Below, one piece after another: positions 23,771 to 36,214 of a stretch of 64,000 nucleotides of DNA. Both the position numbers and the translations under genes were made by a program. The DNA comes from Symsagittifera roscoffensis (taxonomy: Eukaryota; Xenacoelomorpha; Acoela; Convolutidae). The stretch spans positions 36,707,109 through 36,771,108 of the forward strand of contig NC_087070.1 in the NCBI RefSeq assembly GCF_963678635.1. Direction: 5' to 3'. The notes beneath the pieces were generated by a model, which searched no databases, had not been told where the DNA came from, and was given only the letters and a program-made list of their open reading frames with translations. Position 1 is the first letter of the stretch, and the number at the start of each line of letters is the position of its first letter.

Positions 23771-24537
23771 GTAATACTTCATTTTTCTGCAAAGTTGTCA
23801 ACTGCGCTGTAAAATTATGACTGTGAGCAAAAGTAAAACAAAATGCCGTTTTTTTAGTCGAAATTTTCCAAAAAGTGCCTAAAAACGCCGTTTTTGGCTT
23901 TTTTTTCAAAAATTTGCCAGCAGCTCAGAAAATTTTGTCAAATTAGGGTCTTAATAGTGATTTGGGAGAGCTCAGAAAATCAATTTGGTCGACCTAAAAA
24001 AAGTCAACAAATTTTTCAAATTTTTTTTTGAAAATTCTCGTAGCTCGAGAAATTCCTAGGTCCGCGACTGTTCGACACTTAGTAAAATAAACAAAATGAC
24101 CAACAGTTTTTGTCGAACAATGACTGAAAAAAAATTCCAAAAATTAAAAAAAGTTTTCAAAATGGCGTTTGAAAATCTTCGAAAATTTTTGACCCGATTT
24201 TCTCGAGACTGGAAATGTTTTTCAAATGTTCGAATGACGACTGAAAGGGCATGAATACGATCTGTCACTCGATTTAGTCAAATGATTTTTTGTGTACATT
24301 TTTTTGCAAAGTTTTTCCTCGTTTTCAATGTCGGAACAAAAAACTGCGTTTAAGTTTTTGTTATGGTGCCGGTGAATGTCTTATAGAAGACCTAATTTAA
24401 TTTTCGATAAAAATACCCGGAAATTTTTGCTATCTTCGACCAAATTTTTTGTTCCGACCATTGAAAATAGGTAGGAAATTTGTATTCGGTATATATTTTT
24501 TTCTATTTTGATTTGCATAACTTGGTCGTTTATCTAG
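23771..24537 (+). other. PCED1: PCED1 intron 2 with family S fragments
   Basis: Bounded by GTAATA and TATCTAG. Contains an S-like stretch (about 24150-24345, ending TTTTCAATGTCGGAACAAAA) and its inverted end TTTTGTTCCGACCATTGAAA at about 24448-24467, so the two form an inverted pair. Confidence 0.65.
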
Positions 24538-24677
24538 ATTGGACATTGTGCAGGCTAACTGGTTTGCGACTATGAAATGCAAGGAGCGCGAGCTGGACGT
24601 GTTTGACATGAACTTCAGAATGAGACGTTGGCAATACTCGGAGATGATCAAAGATGGAGTGCATTGGACCCCAAGAG
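24538..24677 (+). CDS. PCED1: PCED1 exon 3 (catalytic DGVHW)
   Basis: Acceptor TCTAG at 24537. The first base completes an Arg codon started in exon 2. The exon encodes residues 197-242 with FDMNFRMRRW and KDGVHWTPR, where Asp235 and His238 are the block V catalytic pair. Donor AGAG|GTTGTG at 24678, phase 1, fits exon 4 at 35960, restoring TPRGHRIITTYL, the expected family sequence after DGVHW. Without splicing the frame stays open to a TAA at 24758-24760, so intron retention would give a protein that keeps the triad but has a different tail. Confidence 0.87.
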
Positions 24678-25439
24678 GTTGTGTTTTTGAGGGATCTCTG
24701 TTTAACTATTTCCCCCTTCAACTGAAAGAGGGGGAGGGGAGATTCGTTACTATGTGCTAAAATCACTTATGCTTAACCGTTGAATTTGTTGTTTATAGGG
24801 GTGGCAGTTCGTTACTAGGTACCCTAAAGGGGAGGGTAGTAAAATATCCATTTTGAGATGGGTGCTGAACAATTGTGGTTTTTCTTATTATTTGGTGAAG
24901 AAGAATTGATTTCACTCAAAATATCAGAAACAAAGTGAATTTACAGAAATAGTAAAATTAATAATGAAACTTTTTCAATATAATCGTTTTTATTGAATTG
25001 TTTGTTAAGTTTGGATACGCTAAGGTTTCATGGAAATCACCATGAGGTTAATTTTGATAAATAAACTTATTGAACTTGCAAACATACGTTTTGAATTTAC
25101 ATAATTGTAAATTTTATAAAATTATAAAAAGTTCACGAAAAAAATGATTAAGAACATCTTAGTCACTAGAAAAGGAAGCTCCGTGGAATTAATATCGAGG
25201 CAATTAAATTTGAGTATGAAACCGAAGCTGCGCAATGCTGTAATATCATCACTCATATTTAATAAAATAATTTGTTTGATTGTAGTTCCACTTGAAGTCT
25301 TTTTGCATAAGAGAAGTGGTAGATGTCTAGCTTGAAGTAAAAGCGAAGTTCCTCTTGGGCTCTCACAAAATATATCCCACTATCTGACCATATAATTGAG
25401 AGTGTTCTTCGCTTTCAAAAAGAATCAATAAGCATCTTC

Positions 25440-26120
25440 TTCGTCAAGTTTCTCGGTGTTAACATAGATGCATGTTTAACTTTTAAAAAAGAAATTAACT
25501 CAGTGTTACTGAAGATGGCTAGTGCAATCGAAACAATCAAATGCATAAAAGATGAAATTCCTCTACGAACCAGAATTCTTTTACTCAATACCCGTGTTTT
25601 AAGCCATTTACACTATCCATGCATGCTTTTCAATGGTTGTACTGAAGAAAATCTTGACAAGCTGGAAAACAAATAAAATGGGGCATACGACTTGTCATGA
25701 ACATAAACATAAGAGATTCTGTCACATATGTGAAGGAAAAACACAGAATTCCCAGAGATATACTCAAATACCCAACTGCTAGAGATATACTCAAATACAG
25801 ATCAACACAATATCTTCATAAATTAAGCCAAAACAGAATTAGAGCATTTAACTTCATGCAGTTTCCGAACTCTAATTTCCGTAATAATCATCGCACGGGC
25901 TCAATTCTCCTGCCAGTATTGTTTAAAACCGAATTTCTTCGCAGGTCATTCCTATTTACATCAATGAAAAATTTTAACTTGGTAACTCAAAAAATCATCT
26001 CCATGAAGAAAACCTGTAAGCTATCAAAAAATTAATTAAAAATTGCATAATAGAAGATAAATTCTTATACATAACGGGGAGACTCTACCAACACTCAACT
26101 TCCCCCTTACTTCTTAAGGA
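25440..26120 (+). mobile_element. LINE 3' end (RT C-terminal part), founder of the composite satellite
   Basis: Frame with FLGVNIDACLTFKKEI, ETIKCIKDEIPLRTRILLL and a SHLHYPCMLFNG-like piece is the thumb/C-terminal RT region of a LINE, ending at a TAA near 25676. The sense continues in another frame as KWGIRLVMNINIRD, then QYLHKLSQNRIRAF and FKTEFLRRSFLF to about 26034. The last part (from about 25915) is repeated five more times, fused to satellite monomers, between 27347 and 33400. This copy is probably the source. Confidence 0.75.
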
Positions 26121-29100
26121 GAGTCTTGAATAATCTTATGGATTCAGTAACTGATGAAACATTATTTTATTTACGTATTTAATAATAATGTACACTTGTT
26201 CCATCCACAATCAGTTTTGTAACTGCAAGAAATTATGCAACAATAAAGTGTTTTCTCTCTCTCGCAAACTGGTGTTCCTTGATATTATTGGTTTAGAGGG
26301 AGTCGCTCGTGTCGTTAAGCAACCAGAGGAAGTACTTTTGATTCAGATAATTGACAGATGGTGATATATACCCTGCCGAAACATGTTTCTCGCTAACTTT
26401 TCACAACGAAATGTGTTTGTCGCTAAGTGTTCGAGGTTCAGTCACCTATTCTTGATTTTTGTCGAGTTTGTCTTACTGTTGGCATCATGTCTACGTCTTC
26501 GATGCCACAACTCAATAAGACAGTGTTTTGTTTTCCAAAAAGTAGCTATTTTTTTCAAAATGACTAAATATTTGTTTGTGTTTTTACATTTGCGAAGAAA
26601 AGTGTATTAGTACGAACTTTCAGTTTTTTCCAACCTAAGTCGCGAATATTGACGCCTCTTTTAGGGCACCTTAACAGCTTATTGACAACATGTGCTTCGA
26701 CATTCGAATAGCAACCAGTTTACACAGTTGATGCTTACTTAATTCATCAAATGAACCGAAAAAAAAACTATTTGTTTCAAACAACATAACAATAATAGAA
26801 AATCGAGTTCAGAAATTTCTAACTATACTTTCATTTTTTCCAACCTTGGTCGCAAATATTGATACCTCTTTTAGGACACCTTAACAGCTTATTGACATAA
26901 TGTGCTTTGACATTCGAATAGCAACCAGTTTACATAGTTTATGCTTATTTAATTCATCAAATGAACCGAAAAAAACTATTTGTTTCAAACAACATAACAA
27001 TAATAGAAAATCGAGTTCAGAAATTTCTAACTCATTTTTTATTTTTTCCAACCTTGGTCGCAAATATTGATACCTCTTTTAGGGCACCTTAACAGCTTAT
27101 TCACAACATGTGCTTTGACATTCGAATAGCAACCAGTTTACATAGTTGATGCTTATTTAATTCATCAAATGAACCGAAAAAAAAACTATTTGGTTCAAAC
27201 AACATAACAATAATAGAAAATCGAGTTCAGAAATTTCTAACTCAACTTTCATTTTTTCCAACCTTGTTCGCAAATATTGATACCTCTTTTAGGGCACCTG
27301 TACAGCTTATTGACAGCATATGCTTTGACATTCGAATAGCAACCAGGATTGTGTAAAACCGATTTTCTTCGTAGGTCATTCCTATTTACATCAATAAAAA
27401 ATTTTAACTTGGTAATTCAAAAAATCATTTCCATGAAGAAAACCTGTACGCTATCAAACAAATTGATTCAAAATTGCATAATAGAAGATAAATTCTAATA
27501 CATAACGGGTAGACTCTACCAACACTCATTTTCCCCCTTACTTCTTAAGGAGTGTCTTGAATAATCTTATGGATTCAGTAACTGATGAAACATTATTTTA
27601 TTCACGTATTTAATAATAATGTACACTTGTTCCATCCACAATCAGTTTTGTAACTGCAAGAAATTATGCAACAATAAAGTGTTTTCTCTCTCTCTCGCAA
27701 ACTGGTGTTCCTTGATATTATTGGTTTAGAGGGAGTCGCTCGTGTCGTTAAGCAACCAGAGGAAGTACTTTTGATTCAGATAATTGACAGATGGTGATAT
27801 ATACCCTGCCGAAACATGTTTCTCGCTAACTTTTCACAACGAAATGTGTTTGTCGCTAAGTGTTCGAGGTTCAGTCACCTATTCTTGATTTTTGTCGAGT
27901 TTGTCTTACTGTTGGCATCATGTCTACGTTTTCGATGCCACAACTCAATAAGACAGTGTTTTGTTTTCCAAAAAGTAGCTGTTTTTTTTTTCAAAATGAC
28001 TAAATATTTGTTTGTGTTTTTACATTTGCGAAGAAAAGTGTATTAGTACGAACTTTCAGTTTTTTCCAACCTAAGTCGCGAATATTGACGCCTATTTTAG
28101 GGCACCTTAACAGCTTATTGACAACATGTGCTTTGACATTCGAATAGCAACCAGTTTACACAGTTGATGCTTACTTAATTCATCAAATGAACCGAAAAAA
28201 AAACTATTTGTTTCAAACAACATAACAATAATAGAAAATCGAGTTCAGAAATTTCTAACTATACTTTCATTTTTTCCAACCTTGGTCGCAAATATTGATA
28301 CCTCTTTTAGGACACCTTAACAGCTTATTGACATATTGTGCTTTGACATTCGAATAGCAACCAGTTTACATAGTTTATGCTTATTTAATTCATCAAATGA
28401 ACCGAAAAAAAACTATTTGTTTCAAACAACATAACAATAATAGAAAATCGAGTTCAGAAATTTCTAACTCATTTTTCATTTTTTCCAACCTTGGTCGCAA
28501 ATATTGATACCTCTTTTAGGGCACCTTAACAGCTTATTCACAACATGTGCTTTGACATTCGAATAGCAACCAGTTTACACAGTTGATGCTTATTTAATTC
28601 ATCAAATGAACCGAAAAAAACTATTTGTTTCAAACAACACAACAATAATAGAAAATCGAGTTCAGAAATTTCTAACTCATTTTTTATTTTTTCCAACCTT
28701 GGTCGCAAATATTGATACCTCTTTTAGGGCACCTTAACAGCTTATTCACAACATGTGCTTTGACATTCGAATAGCAACCAGTTTACATAGTTGATGCTTA
28801 TTTAATTCATCAAATGAACCGAAAAAAAAACTATTTGGTTCAAACAACATAACAATAATAGAAAATCGAGTTCAGAAATTTCTAACTCATTTTTCATTTT
28901 TTCCAACCTTGGTCGCAAATATTGATACCTCTTTTAGGGCACCTTAACAGCTTATTCACAACATGTGCTTTGACATTCGAATAGCAACCAGTTTACACAG
29001 TTGATGCTTACTTAATTCATCAAATGAACCGAAAAAAAAACTATTTGTTTCAAACAACATAACAATAATAGAAAATCGAGTTCAGAAATTTCTAACTATA

Positions 29101-32100
29101 CTTTCATTTTTTCCAACCTTGGTCGCAAATATTGATACCTCTTTTAGGACACCTTAACAGCTTATTGACATATTGTGCTTTGACATTCGAATAGCAACCA
29201 GTTTACATAGTTTATGCTTATTTAATTCATCAAATGAACCGAAAAAAAACTATTTGTTTCAAACAACATAACAATAATAGAAAATCGAGTTCAGAAATTT
29301 CTAACTCATTTTTCATTTTTTCCAACCTTGGTCGCAAATATTGATACCTCTTTTAGGGCACCTTAACAGCTTATTCACAACATGTGCTTTGACATTCGAA
29401 TAGCAACCAGTTTACACAGTTGATGCTTATTTAATTCATCAAATGAACCGAAAAAAAACTATTTGTTTCAAACAACACAACAATAATAGAAAATCGAGTT
29501 CAGAAATTTCTAACTCAACTTTCATTTTTTCCAACCTTGGTCGCAAATATTGATACCTCTTTTAGGGCACCTGTACAGCTTATTGACAGCATATGCTTTG
29601 ACATTCGAATAGCAACCAGTTTACATAGTTTATGCTTATTTAATTCATCAAATGAACCGAAAAAAACTATTTGTTTCAAACAACTTAACAATAATAGAAA
29701 ATCGAGTTCAGAAATTTCTAACTCATTTTTTATTTTTTCCAACCTTGGTCGCAAATATTGATACCTCTTTTAGGGCACCTTAACAGCTTATTCACAACAT
29801 GTGCTTTGACATTCGAATAGCAACCAGTTTACATAGTTGATGCTTATTTAATTCATCAAATGAACCGAAAAAAAAACTATTTGGTTCAAACAACATAACA
29901 ATAATAGAAAATCGAGTTCAGAAATTTCTAACTCAACTTTCATTTTTTCCAACCTTGTTCGCAAATATTGATACCTCTTTTAGGGCACCTGTACAGCTTA
30001 TTGACAGCATATGCTTTGACATTCGAATAGCAACCAGGATTGTGTAAAACCGATTTTCTTCGTAGGTCATTCCTATTTACATCAATAAAAAATTTTAACT
30101 TGGTAATTCAAAAAATCATTTCCATGAAGAAAACCTGTACGCTATCAAACAAATTGATTCAAAATTGCATAATAGAAGATAAATTCTAATACATAACGGG
30201 TAGACTCTACCAACACTCATTTTCCCCCTTACTTCTTAAGGAGTGTCTTGAATAATCTTATGGATTCAGTAACTGATTAAACATTATTTTATTCACGTAT
30301 TTAATAATAATGTACACTTGTTCCATCCACAATCAGTTTTGTAACTGCAAGAAATTATGCAACAATAAAGTGTTTTCTCTCTCTCTCGCAAACTGGTGTT
30401 TCTTGATATTATTGGTTTAGAGGGAGTCGCTCGTGTCGTTAAGCAACCAGAGGAAGTACTTTTGATTCAGATAATTGACAGATGGTGATATATACCCTGC
30501 CGAAACATGTTTCTCGCTAACTTTTCTCAACGAAATGTGTTTGTCGCTAAGTGTTCGAGGTTCAGTCACCTATTCTTGATTTTTGTCGAGATTGTCTTAC
30601 TGTTGGCATCATGTCTACGTCTTCGATGCCACAACTCGATAAGACAGTGTTTTGTTTTCCAAAAAGTAGTTTTTTTTCAAAGTGACTAATTATTTGTTTG
30701 TGTTTTTACATTTGCGAAGCAAAGTGTATCAGTACGAACTTTCATTTTTTCCAACCTAAGTCGCGAATATTGACGCCTCTTTTAGAGCACCTTAACAGCT
30801 TATTGACAACATGTGCTTTGACATTCGAATAGCAACCAGTTTACACAGTTTATGCTTATTTAATTCATCAAATGAACCGAAAAAAAACTATTTGTTTCAA
30901 ACAACATAACAATAATAGAAAATCGAGTTCAGAAATTTCCAACTCATTTTTCATTTTTTCCAACCTTGGTCGCAAATATTGATACCTCTTTTAGGGCACC
31001 TTAACAGCTTATTCACAACATGTGCTTTGACATTCGAATAGCATCCAGTTTACACAGTTGATGCTTATTTAACTCATCAAATGAACCGAAAAAAAACTAT
31101 TTGTTTCAAACAACATAACAATAATAGAAAATCGAGTTCAGAAATTTCTAACTCAACTTTCATTTTTTCCAACCTTGGTCGCAAATATTGTTACCTCTTT
31201 TAGGGCACCTGTACAGCTTACTGACAGCATATGCTTTGACATTCGAATAGCAACCAGGATTGTGTAAAACCTATTTTCTTCGTAGGTCATTCCTATTTAC
31301 ATCAATAAAAAATTTTAACTTGGTAATTCAAAAAATCATTTCCATGAAGAAAACCTGTACGCTATCAAACAAATTGATTCAAAATTGCATAATAGAAGAC
31401 AAATTTTAATACATAACGGGTAGACTCTACCAACACTCATTTTCCCCCTTACTTCTTAAGGAGTGTCTTGAATAATCTTATGGATTCAGTAACTGATGAA
31501 ACATTATTTTATTCACGTATTTAATAAAAATGTACACTTGTTCCATCCACAATCAGTTTTGTAACTGCAAGAAATTATGCAACAATTAAGTGTTTTCTCT
31601 CTCTCTCGCAAACTGGTGTTCCTTGATATTATTGGTTTAGAGGGAGTCGCTCGTGTCGTTAAGCAACCAGAGGAAGTACTTTTGATTCAGATAATTGACA
31701 GATGGTGATATATACCCTGCCGAAATATGTTTCTCGCTAACTCTTCCCTGCGAAATGTGTTTGTCGCTAAGTGTTTGAGGTTCAGTCACCTATTCTTGAT
31801 TTTTGTCGAGTTTGTCTTACTGTTGGCATCATGTCTACGTCTTCGATGCCACAACTCGATAAGACAATGTTTTGTTTTCCAAAAAGTAGTTTTTTTTTCA
31901 AAATGACTAATTATTTGTTTGTGTTTTTACATTTGCGAAGCAAAGTGTATCAGTACGAACTTTCATTTTTTCCAACCTAAGTCGCGAATATTGACGCCTC
32001 TTTTAGAGCACCTTAACAGCTTATTGACAACATGTGCTTTGACATTCGAATAGCAACCAGTTTACACAGTTGATGCTTATTTAATTCATTAAATGAACCG

Positions 32101-34020
32101 AAAAAAAACCATTTGTTTCAAACAACATAACAATAATAGAAAATCGAGTTCAGAAATTTCTAACTCAACTTTCATTTTTTCCAACCTTGGTCGCAAATAT
32201 TGATACCTCTTTTAGGGCACCTGTTTAGCTTATTGACAGCATATGCTTTGACATTCGAATAGCAACCAGGATTGTGTAAAACCGATTTTCTTCGTAGGTC
32301 ATTCCTATTTACATCAATAAAAAATTTTAACTTGGTAATTCAAAAAATCATTTCTATGAAGAAAACCTGTACGCTATCAAACAAATTGATTCAAAATTGC
32401 ATAATAGAAGATAAATTCTAATACATAACGGGTAGACTCTACCAACACTCATTTTCCCCCTTACGTCTTAAGGAGTGTCTTGAATAATCTTATGGATTCA
32501 GTAACTGATGAAACATTATTTTATTCACGTATTTACTAATAATGTACACTTGTTCCATCCACAATCAGTTTTGTAACTGCAAGAAATTATGCAACAAAGT
32601 GTTTTCTCTCTCTCTCGCAAACTGGTGTTCCTTGATGTTATTGGTTTAGAGGGAGTCGCTCGTGTCGTTAAGCAACCAGAGGAAGTACTTTTGATTAAGA
32701 TAATTGACAGATGGTGATATATACCCTGCCGAAACATGTTTCTCACAACGAAATGTGTTTGTCGCTAAGTGTTCGAGGTTCAGTCACCTATTCTTGATTT
32801 TTGTCGAGTTTGTCTTACTGTTGGCATCATGTCTACGTCTTCGATGCCACAACTCGATAAGACAGTGTTTGTGTTTTCCAAAAAGTAGCTGTTTTTTTTT
32901 CAAAATGACTCATTATTTGTTTGTGTTTTTACATTTGCGAAGAAAAGTGTATTAGTACGAACTTTCAGTTTTTTCCAACCTAAGTCGCCAATTTTGACTC
33001 CTATTTTAGGGCACCTTAACAGCTTATTGACAACATGCGCTTTGACATTCGAATAGCAACCAGTTTACACAGTTTATGCTTATTTAATTCATCAAATGAA
33101 CCGAAAAAAAACTATTTGTTTCAAACAACATAACAATAATAGAAAATCGAGTTCAGAAATTTCTAACATTTCGTTGTGAAATTGAGCATATGTTGTCAAT
33201 AAGCTGTAAAGGTGCCCTTAAAGAGGTATCAATATTTGCGACCAAGGTTGGAAAAAATGAAAGTTACCTCTTTTAGGGCACCTTTACAGCTTATTGACAA
33301 CATATGCTTTGACATTTAAATAGCAACCAAGATTGTGTAAAACCGATTTTCTTCGTAGGTCATTCCTATCTACATGCATTATTTTATTCACGTATTTAAT
33401 AATAATGTACACTTGTTCCATCCACAATCAGTTTTGTAACTGCAAGAAATTATGCAACAATAAAGTGTTTTCTCTCTCTCTCGCAAACTGGTGTTCCTTG
33501 ATATTATTGGTTTAGAGGGAGTCGCTCGTGTCGTTAAGCAACCAGAGGAAGTACTTTTGATTCAGATAATTGACAGATGGTGATATATACCCTGCCGAAA
33601 TATGTTTCTCGGTAACTCTTCCCTGCGAAATGTGTTTGTCGCTAAGTGTTTGAGGTTCAGTCGCCTATTCTTAATTTTTGTCGAGTACGTCTTACTGTTG
33701 GCATCATGTCTACGTGTTCGATGCCACAACTCAATAAGACGGTGTTTTGTTTTCCAAAAAGTAGTTTTTTTTTTCAAAATGACTAATTATTTGTTTGTGT
33801 TTTTACATTTGCGAAGCAAAGTGTATCAGTACGAACTTTCATTTTTTCCAACCTAAATCGCGAATATTGACGCCTCTTTTAGAGCAACTTAACAGCTTAT
33901 TGACAACATGTGCTTTGACATTCGAATAGCAACCAGTTTACACAGTTGATGCATTTTTAATTCATCAAATGATCCGGAAAAAAAGGTTTGTTTCAAACAA
34001 CATAACATTAATAGAAACTC
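25915..34020 (+). repeat. Composite satellite: LINE tail plus variable 209-bp monomers
   Basis: Large units begin with a LINE-tail segment (TGTAAAACCGATTTTCTTCG onward) at 25915, 27347, 30039, 31259, 32270 and 33330. Each continues through a unique spacer with a CT microsatellite (CTCTCTCTCGCAAACTGG) and the block TATACCCTGCCGAAACATGT, then runs into monomers of about 209 bp marked TTTTTTCCAACCTTGGTCGC. Monomer numbers per unit are about 4, 10, 3, 2, 1-2 (with an inversion) and 1. In every unit the last monomer is cut at the same point (AATAGCAACCA) where the LINE tail begins. Confidence 0.9.
33185..33308. repeat. Inverted repeat (fold-back) inside composite satellite
   Basis: Arms 33185-33227 and 33266-33308 are complementary at 42 of 43 positions around a 38-nt spacer. 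The left half is a piece of satellite monomer in reverse, so one monomer has been inverted against its neighbour. A fragment reversing the TTTCACAACGAAATG word of the unit precedes it. Confidence 0.85.
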
Positions 34021-34209
34021 GAGTTCCGAAATTTCTAACTCAATATATCTCGCATTTTTATGGAATGCATAAGTTATACATAATGTGGGTCTATGCTTTG
34101 CGATTTATTTTATGCAAATTGTGTCTTTTTGTATTTGGTCCTAATTTTGCTTCATCCAATTTCTTAGCATATGTAGCTATGTTATTGGTTGCTAGTTTAT
34201 AGATTTAAA

Positions 34210-34392
34210 GCATCTGTGGCTGAGTGGTTGGTGCGTGAGACTCAAATTTTCTTGGTGGCAGATTGGAATCCGACTAGTAGCCGAGTTTTTTTTCGAGGCT
34301 CATTTCCTTTTCTTATGTCACGTGATAGACCTGCTTGTTGGTCGTGTTCTCGCAAGTGGTTGCAAAGCGCAGCTTACCCTCTGTGTTTCTAA
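34210..34392 (+). mobile_element. tRNA-derived SINE-like sequence
   Basis: A-box-like TGGCTGAGTGG (34217-34227) and a degenerate B-box GATTGGAATCC (34261-34271) have tRNA-like spacing. No closed acceptor stem is visible, so it is not a functional tRNA. The body after it (TTTTTTTTCGAG, then TGCAAAGCGCAGCTTACCCT at about 34366) resembles 51100-51200, and the GACTAG plus TCATTTCCTTT words also follow the tRNA-like copy at 61372. Confidence 0.55.
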
Positions 34393-34599
34393 TCTGACTG
34401 CCTAATTGTCTTAGGGTTGTAGTAGTCATTTCGCGTGCAACGCTTATCAGAATAATCATATATGTACGGTTGTATGTAGAAAAAAGGCATAATTCCCTCA
34501 GAGTGAAAAAAGACGTTTTGTTGTGACTCTGATGAATCCTTCCAACAGACTGTGTTGCTCAATTGCATGCAATACGTAGACAACTGAAAGTTTAGCTTG

Positions 34600-35118
34600 T
34601 AGTAAACAATTATTCGAAAATAGTTGCTTTAAAAAATTTTCATAAAATGGATATCAAAAACTAGTCATTTTACGCTTAGAACATGTTTTCAAAGGTCGTT
34701 GTGGCCTTCTGTAAGAAATTGTAAAATCACTTAATAATAATTTTGGAAATTTGGTTCGACACACGAAATCAAGTTTTATAAAATGATTACACGTATCTCT
34801 TTTTGATTTGAGTAGGAAATATCCGACATGCTTTTGTCCGACGTTGTATTTCTTGGTGCTAAAGGGTTTTCGAGTGCTCAAAGAAATTAGTCAATATAAT
34901 AAGAAAAAAAAGAACGAAAGACAGAAAGAAAGATAATTTATATCCCCATATATAAATTACTATATCAATCAACAAAATTTCTATCATAATACAACATTGA
35001 TGATGGAAAAGATAATTGTAAGGCATATTTAGTGGCTCTAATTATCTACTCTTAAGCAACGAATAGTTGTACTTAACTACAAAAATAAGGTCTTAGTGTT
35101 ACCAACAGTGATGCTAGT
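34600..35118. other. Intronic stretch, nothing recognised
   Basis: AT-rich sequence with short AAAGA runs near 34910; no gene or repeat assigned. Confidence 0.35.
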
Positions 35119-35291
35119 TCAACAAAGTTTAAGAAGGGTTAAATCTCCAAAAACCAGTGAAAGAGAAAAAATTTTCACTTGATAGTCAATAGTGATTTTG
35201 ACTAAATAAAACCCAGAATCTCTGTTTAAAAATAAATCTTAAACAATTTGCGCAAATTTTTGGAGATTTAACCCTTTTTAAACTTTGTTGA
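35119..35291. mobile_element. Short MITE
   Basis: 173 bp with 35-bp terminal inverted repeats (35119-35153 and 35257-35291), identical at 34 of 35 positions, starting TCAACAAAGTTTAA. Similarity may extend a few bases outward (TGCTAGT against TGCAGC). No coding region and no certain target duplication. Confidence 0.8.
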
Positions 35292-35539
35292 GCTGCACCA
35301 TATTGCACCATATTAATTCTGGTGAAATTCTAAGCAACTTTTGTTCTCTTCACTTTTTGTCTAATCTTAACCCAATTTGAGAAAAACTCGTTTGAAAATT
35401 CAAGTTTTGTTCGATTTGTCCGGATAATTTAAATCAGCACTGTAGTTTCTGGTGATTTTTTTTGTTACTTTTTGGAATTGTTCAAATTTGATTTCTCTTG
35501 TTTTGGTTTCTTTTGGTATTCAATTCGTTTCTTTTGATT

Positions 35540-35755
35540 AAATGAAGCCAAACTTCACTACCGAACAGCAAAAATGGAAAAGTTCAGGAAAACGTGATCT
35601 TGAAATTCAAAGACAATTAACTTTAAGGTCGTATAACTTTATCTTCGAAATTCTCTTTGAAATTTCAAAAAAAAGTCACTATTTTTTTCGTTTTCCTCGA
35701 GTTCGTGACTCTTTTCCAACTGTTTTTTGGCTAATTTTCAAATATTGCGTAATTT
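35540..35755 (+). repeat. Family R fragment
   Basis: CACTACCGAACAGCAAA, then AAAACGTGAT and GACTCTTTTCCAACTGTTTT match the same order of landmarks at 49455-49740. Confidence 0.6.
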
Positions 35756-35959
35756 AGAATATATTTTCATATTTGACTGTATTTGAGATTCCATTTTTCA
35801 CATTTTCATTTTTGAGTAGCCTTTTTTCGCTTTCTCAGGCTTAGTTGTTTCATTGGCACCAAAATAGTTAGTGCTGAGTCATCCATTGTCTAATACTTTG
35901 GAAGCTTCATGTTGTAGCCACTGTATTATCATGAATTTAAACTGTTGTTGTTGTTTCAG

Positions 35960-36144
35960 GTCACAGAATAATCACAACCTACCTATGTTCGTACATAGCC
36001 GACTCTTTTCAAGAAAAGATTTCGGCTAATTTTGCTTACACGGGACAGTTGCCAGCTGTCATAATCCACAGGGACCCCAATGTCAAACAGTACCCAGAAG
36101 AGTTTTGGAAAAAGCAGATCGAATCAATCCGCAAGTTGAAATGA
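35960..36144 (+). CDS. PCED1: PCED1 exon 4 (terminal)
   Basis: Acceptor TTGTTTCAG at 35951-35959. With the one base left from exon 3 it opens GHRIITTYLCSYIADSFQ, the helix that follows DGVHW in PCED1 proteins, and ends at a TGA at 36142-36144. It adds residues 243-303, giving a total of 303 aa, shorter than vertebrate PCED1 proteins, which carry a long proline-rich tail that is absent here. The tail ends with FWKKQIESIRKLK. A polyadenylation signal follows at 36209. Confidence 0.87.
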
Positions 36145-36208
36145 ATCGATTTATTTGTTACATTGCACTCTCTCATAAAGTGATTTTTTGAGCTTTCTGT
36201 ATCTCAAA

Positions 36209-36214
36209 AATAAA
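36209..36214 (+). terminator. Probable PCED1 polyadenylation signal
   Basis: AATAAA, 65 nt after the PCED1 stop and 430 nt before the next start codon. Confidence 0.55.

Larger units (their letters stand above)
24678..35959 (+). other. PCED1: PCED1 intron 3 (11.3 kb, satellite-filled)
   Basis: Donor GTTGTG and acceptor TTGTTTCAG are phase-compatible. Contents: a LINE 3' end, an 8-kb composite satellite, a tRNA-derived SINE, a MITE and a family R fragment. Confidence 0.7.

Noticed and set aside
26383-33856. Recurring frame MFLANFSQRNVFVAKCSR in five satellite units as a protein family
   Set aside because: The frame recurs because the satellite units are nearly identical. Its length varies with T-run slips near the end, there is no conserved domain, and the segment is part of the tandem unit.
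12030-34020. Tandem arrays as CRISPR or phage-type repeats
   Set aside because: Monomers are long and adjacent with no unique spacers, and the genome is eukaryotic with spliced genes.
34210-34275. Functional tRNA gene
   Set aside because: B-box is degenerate and no acceptor stem closes; the same holds for 61366 and 51877.
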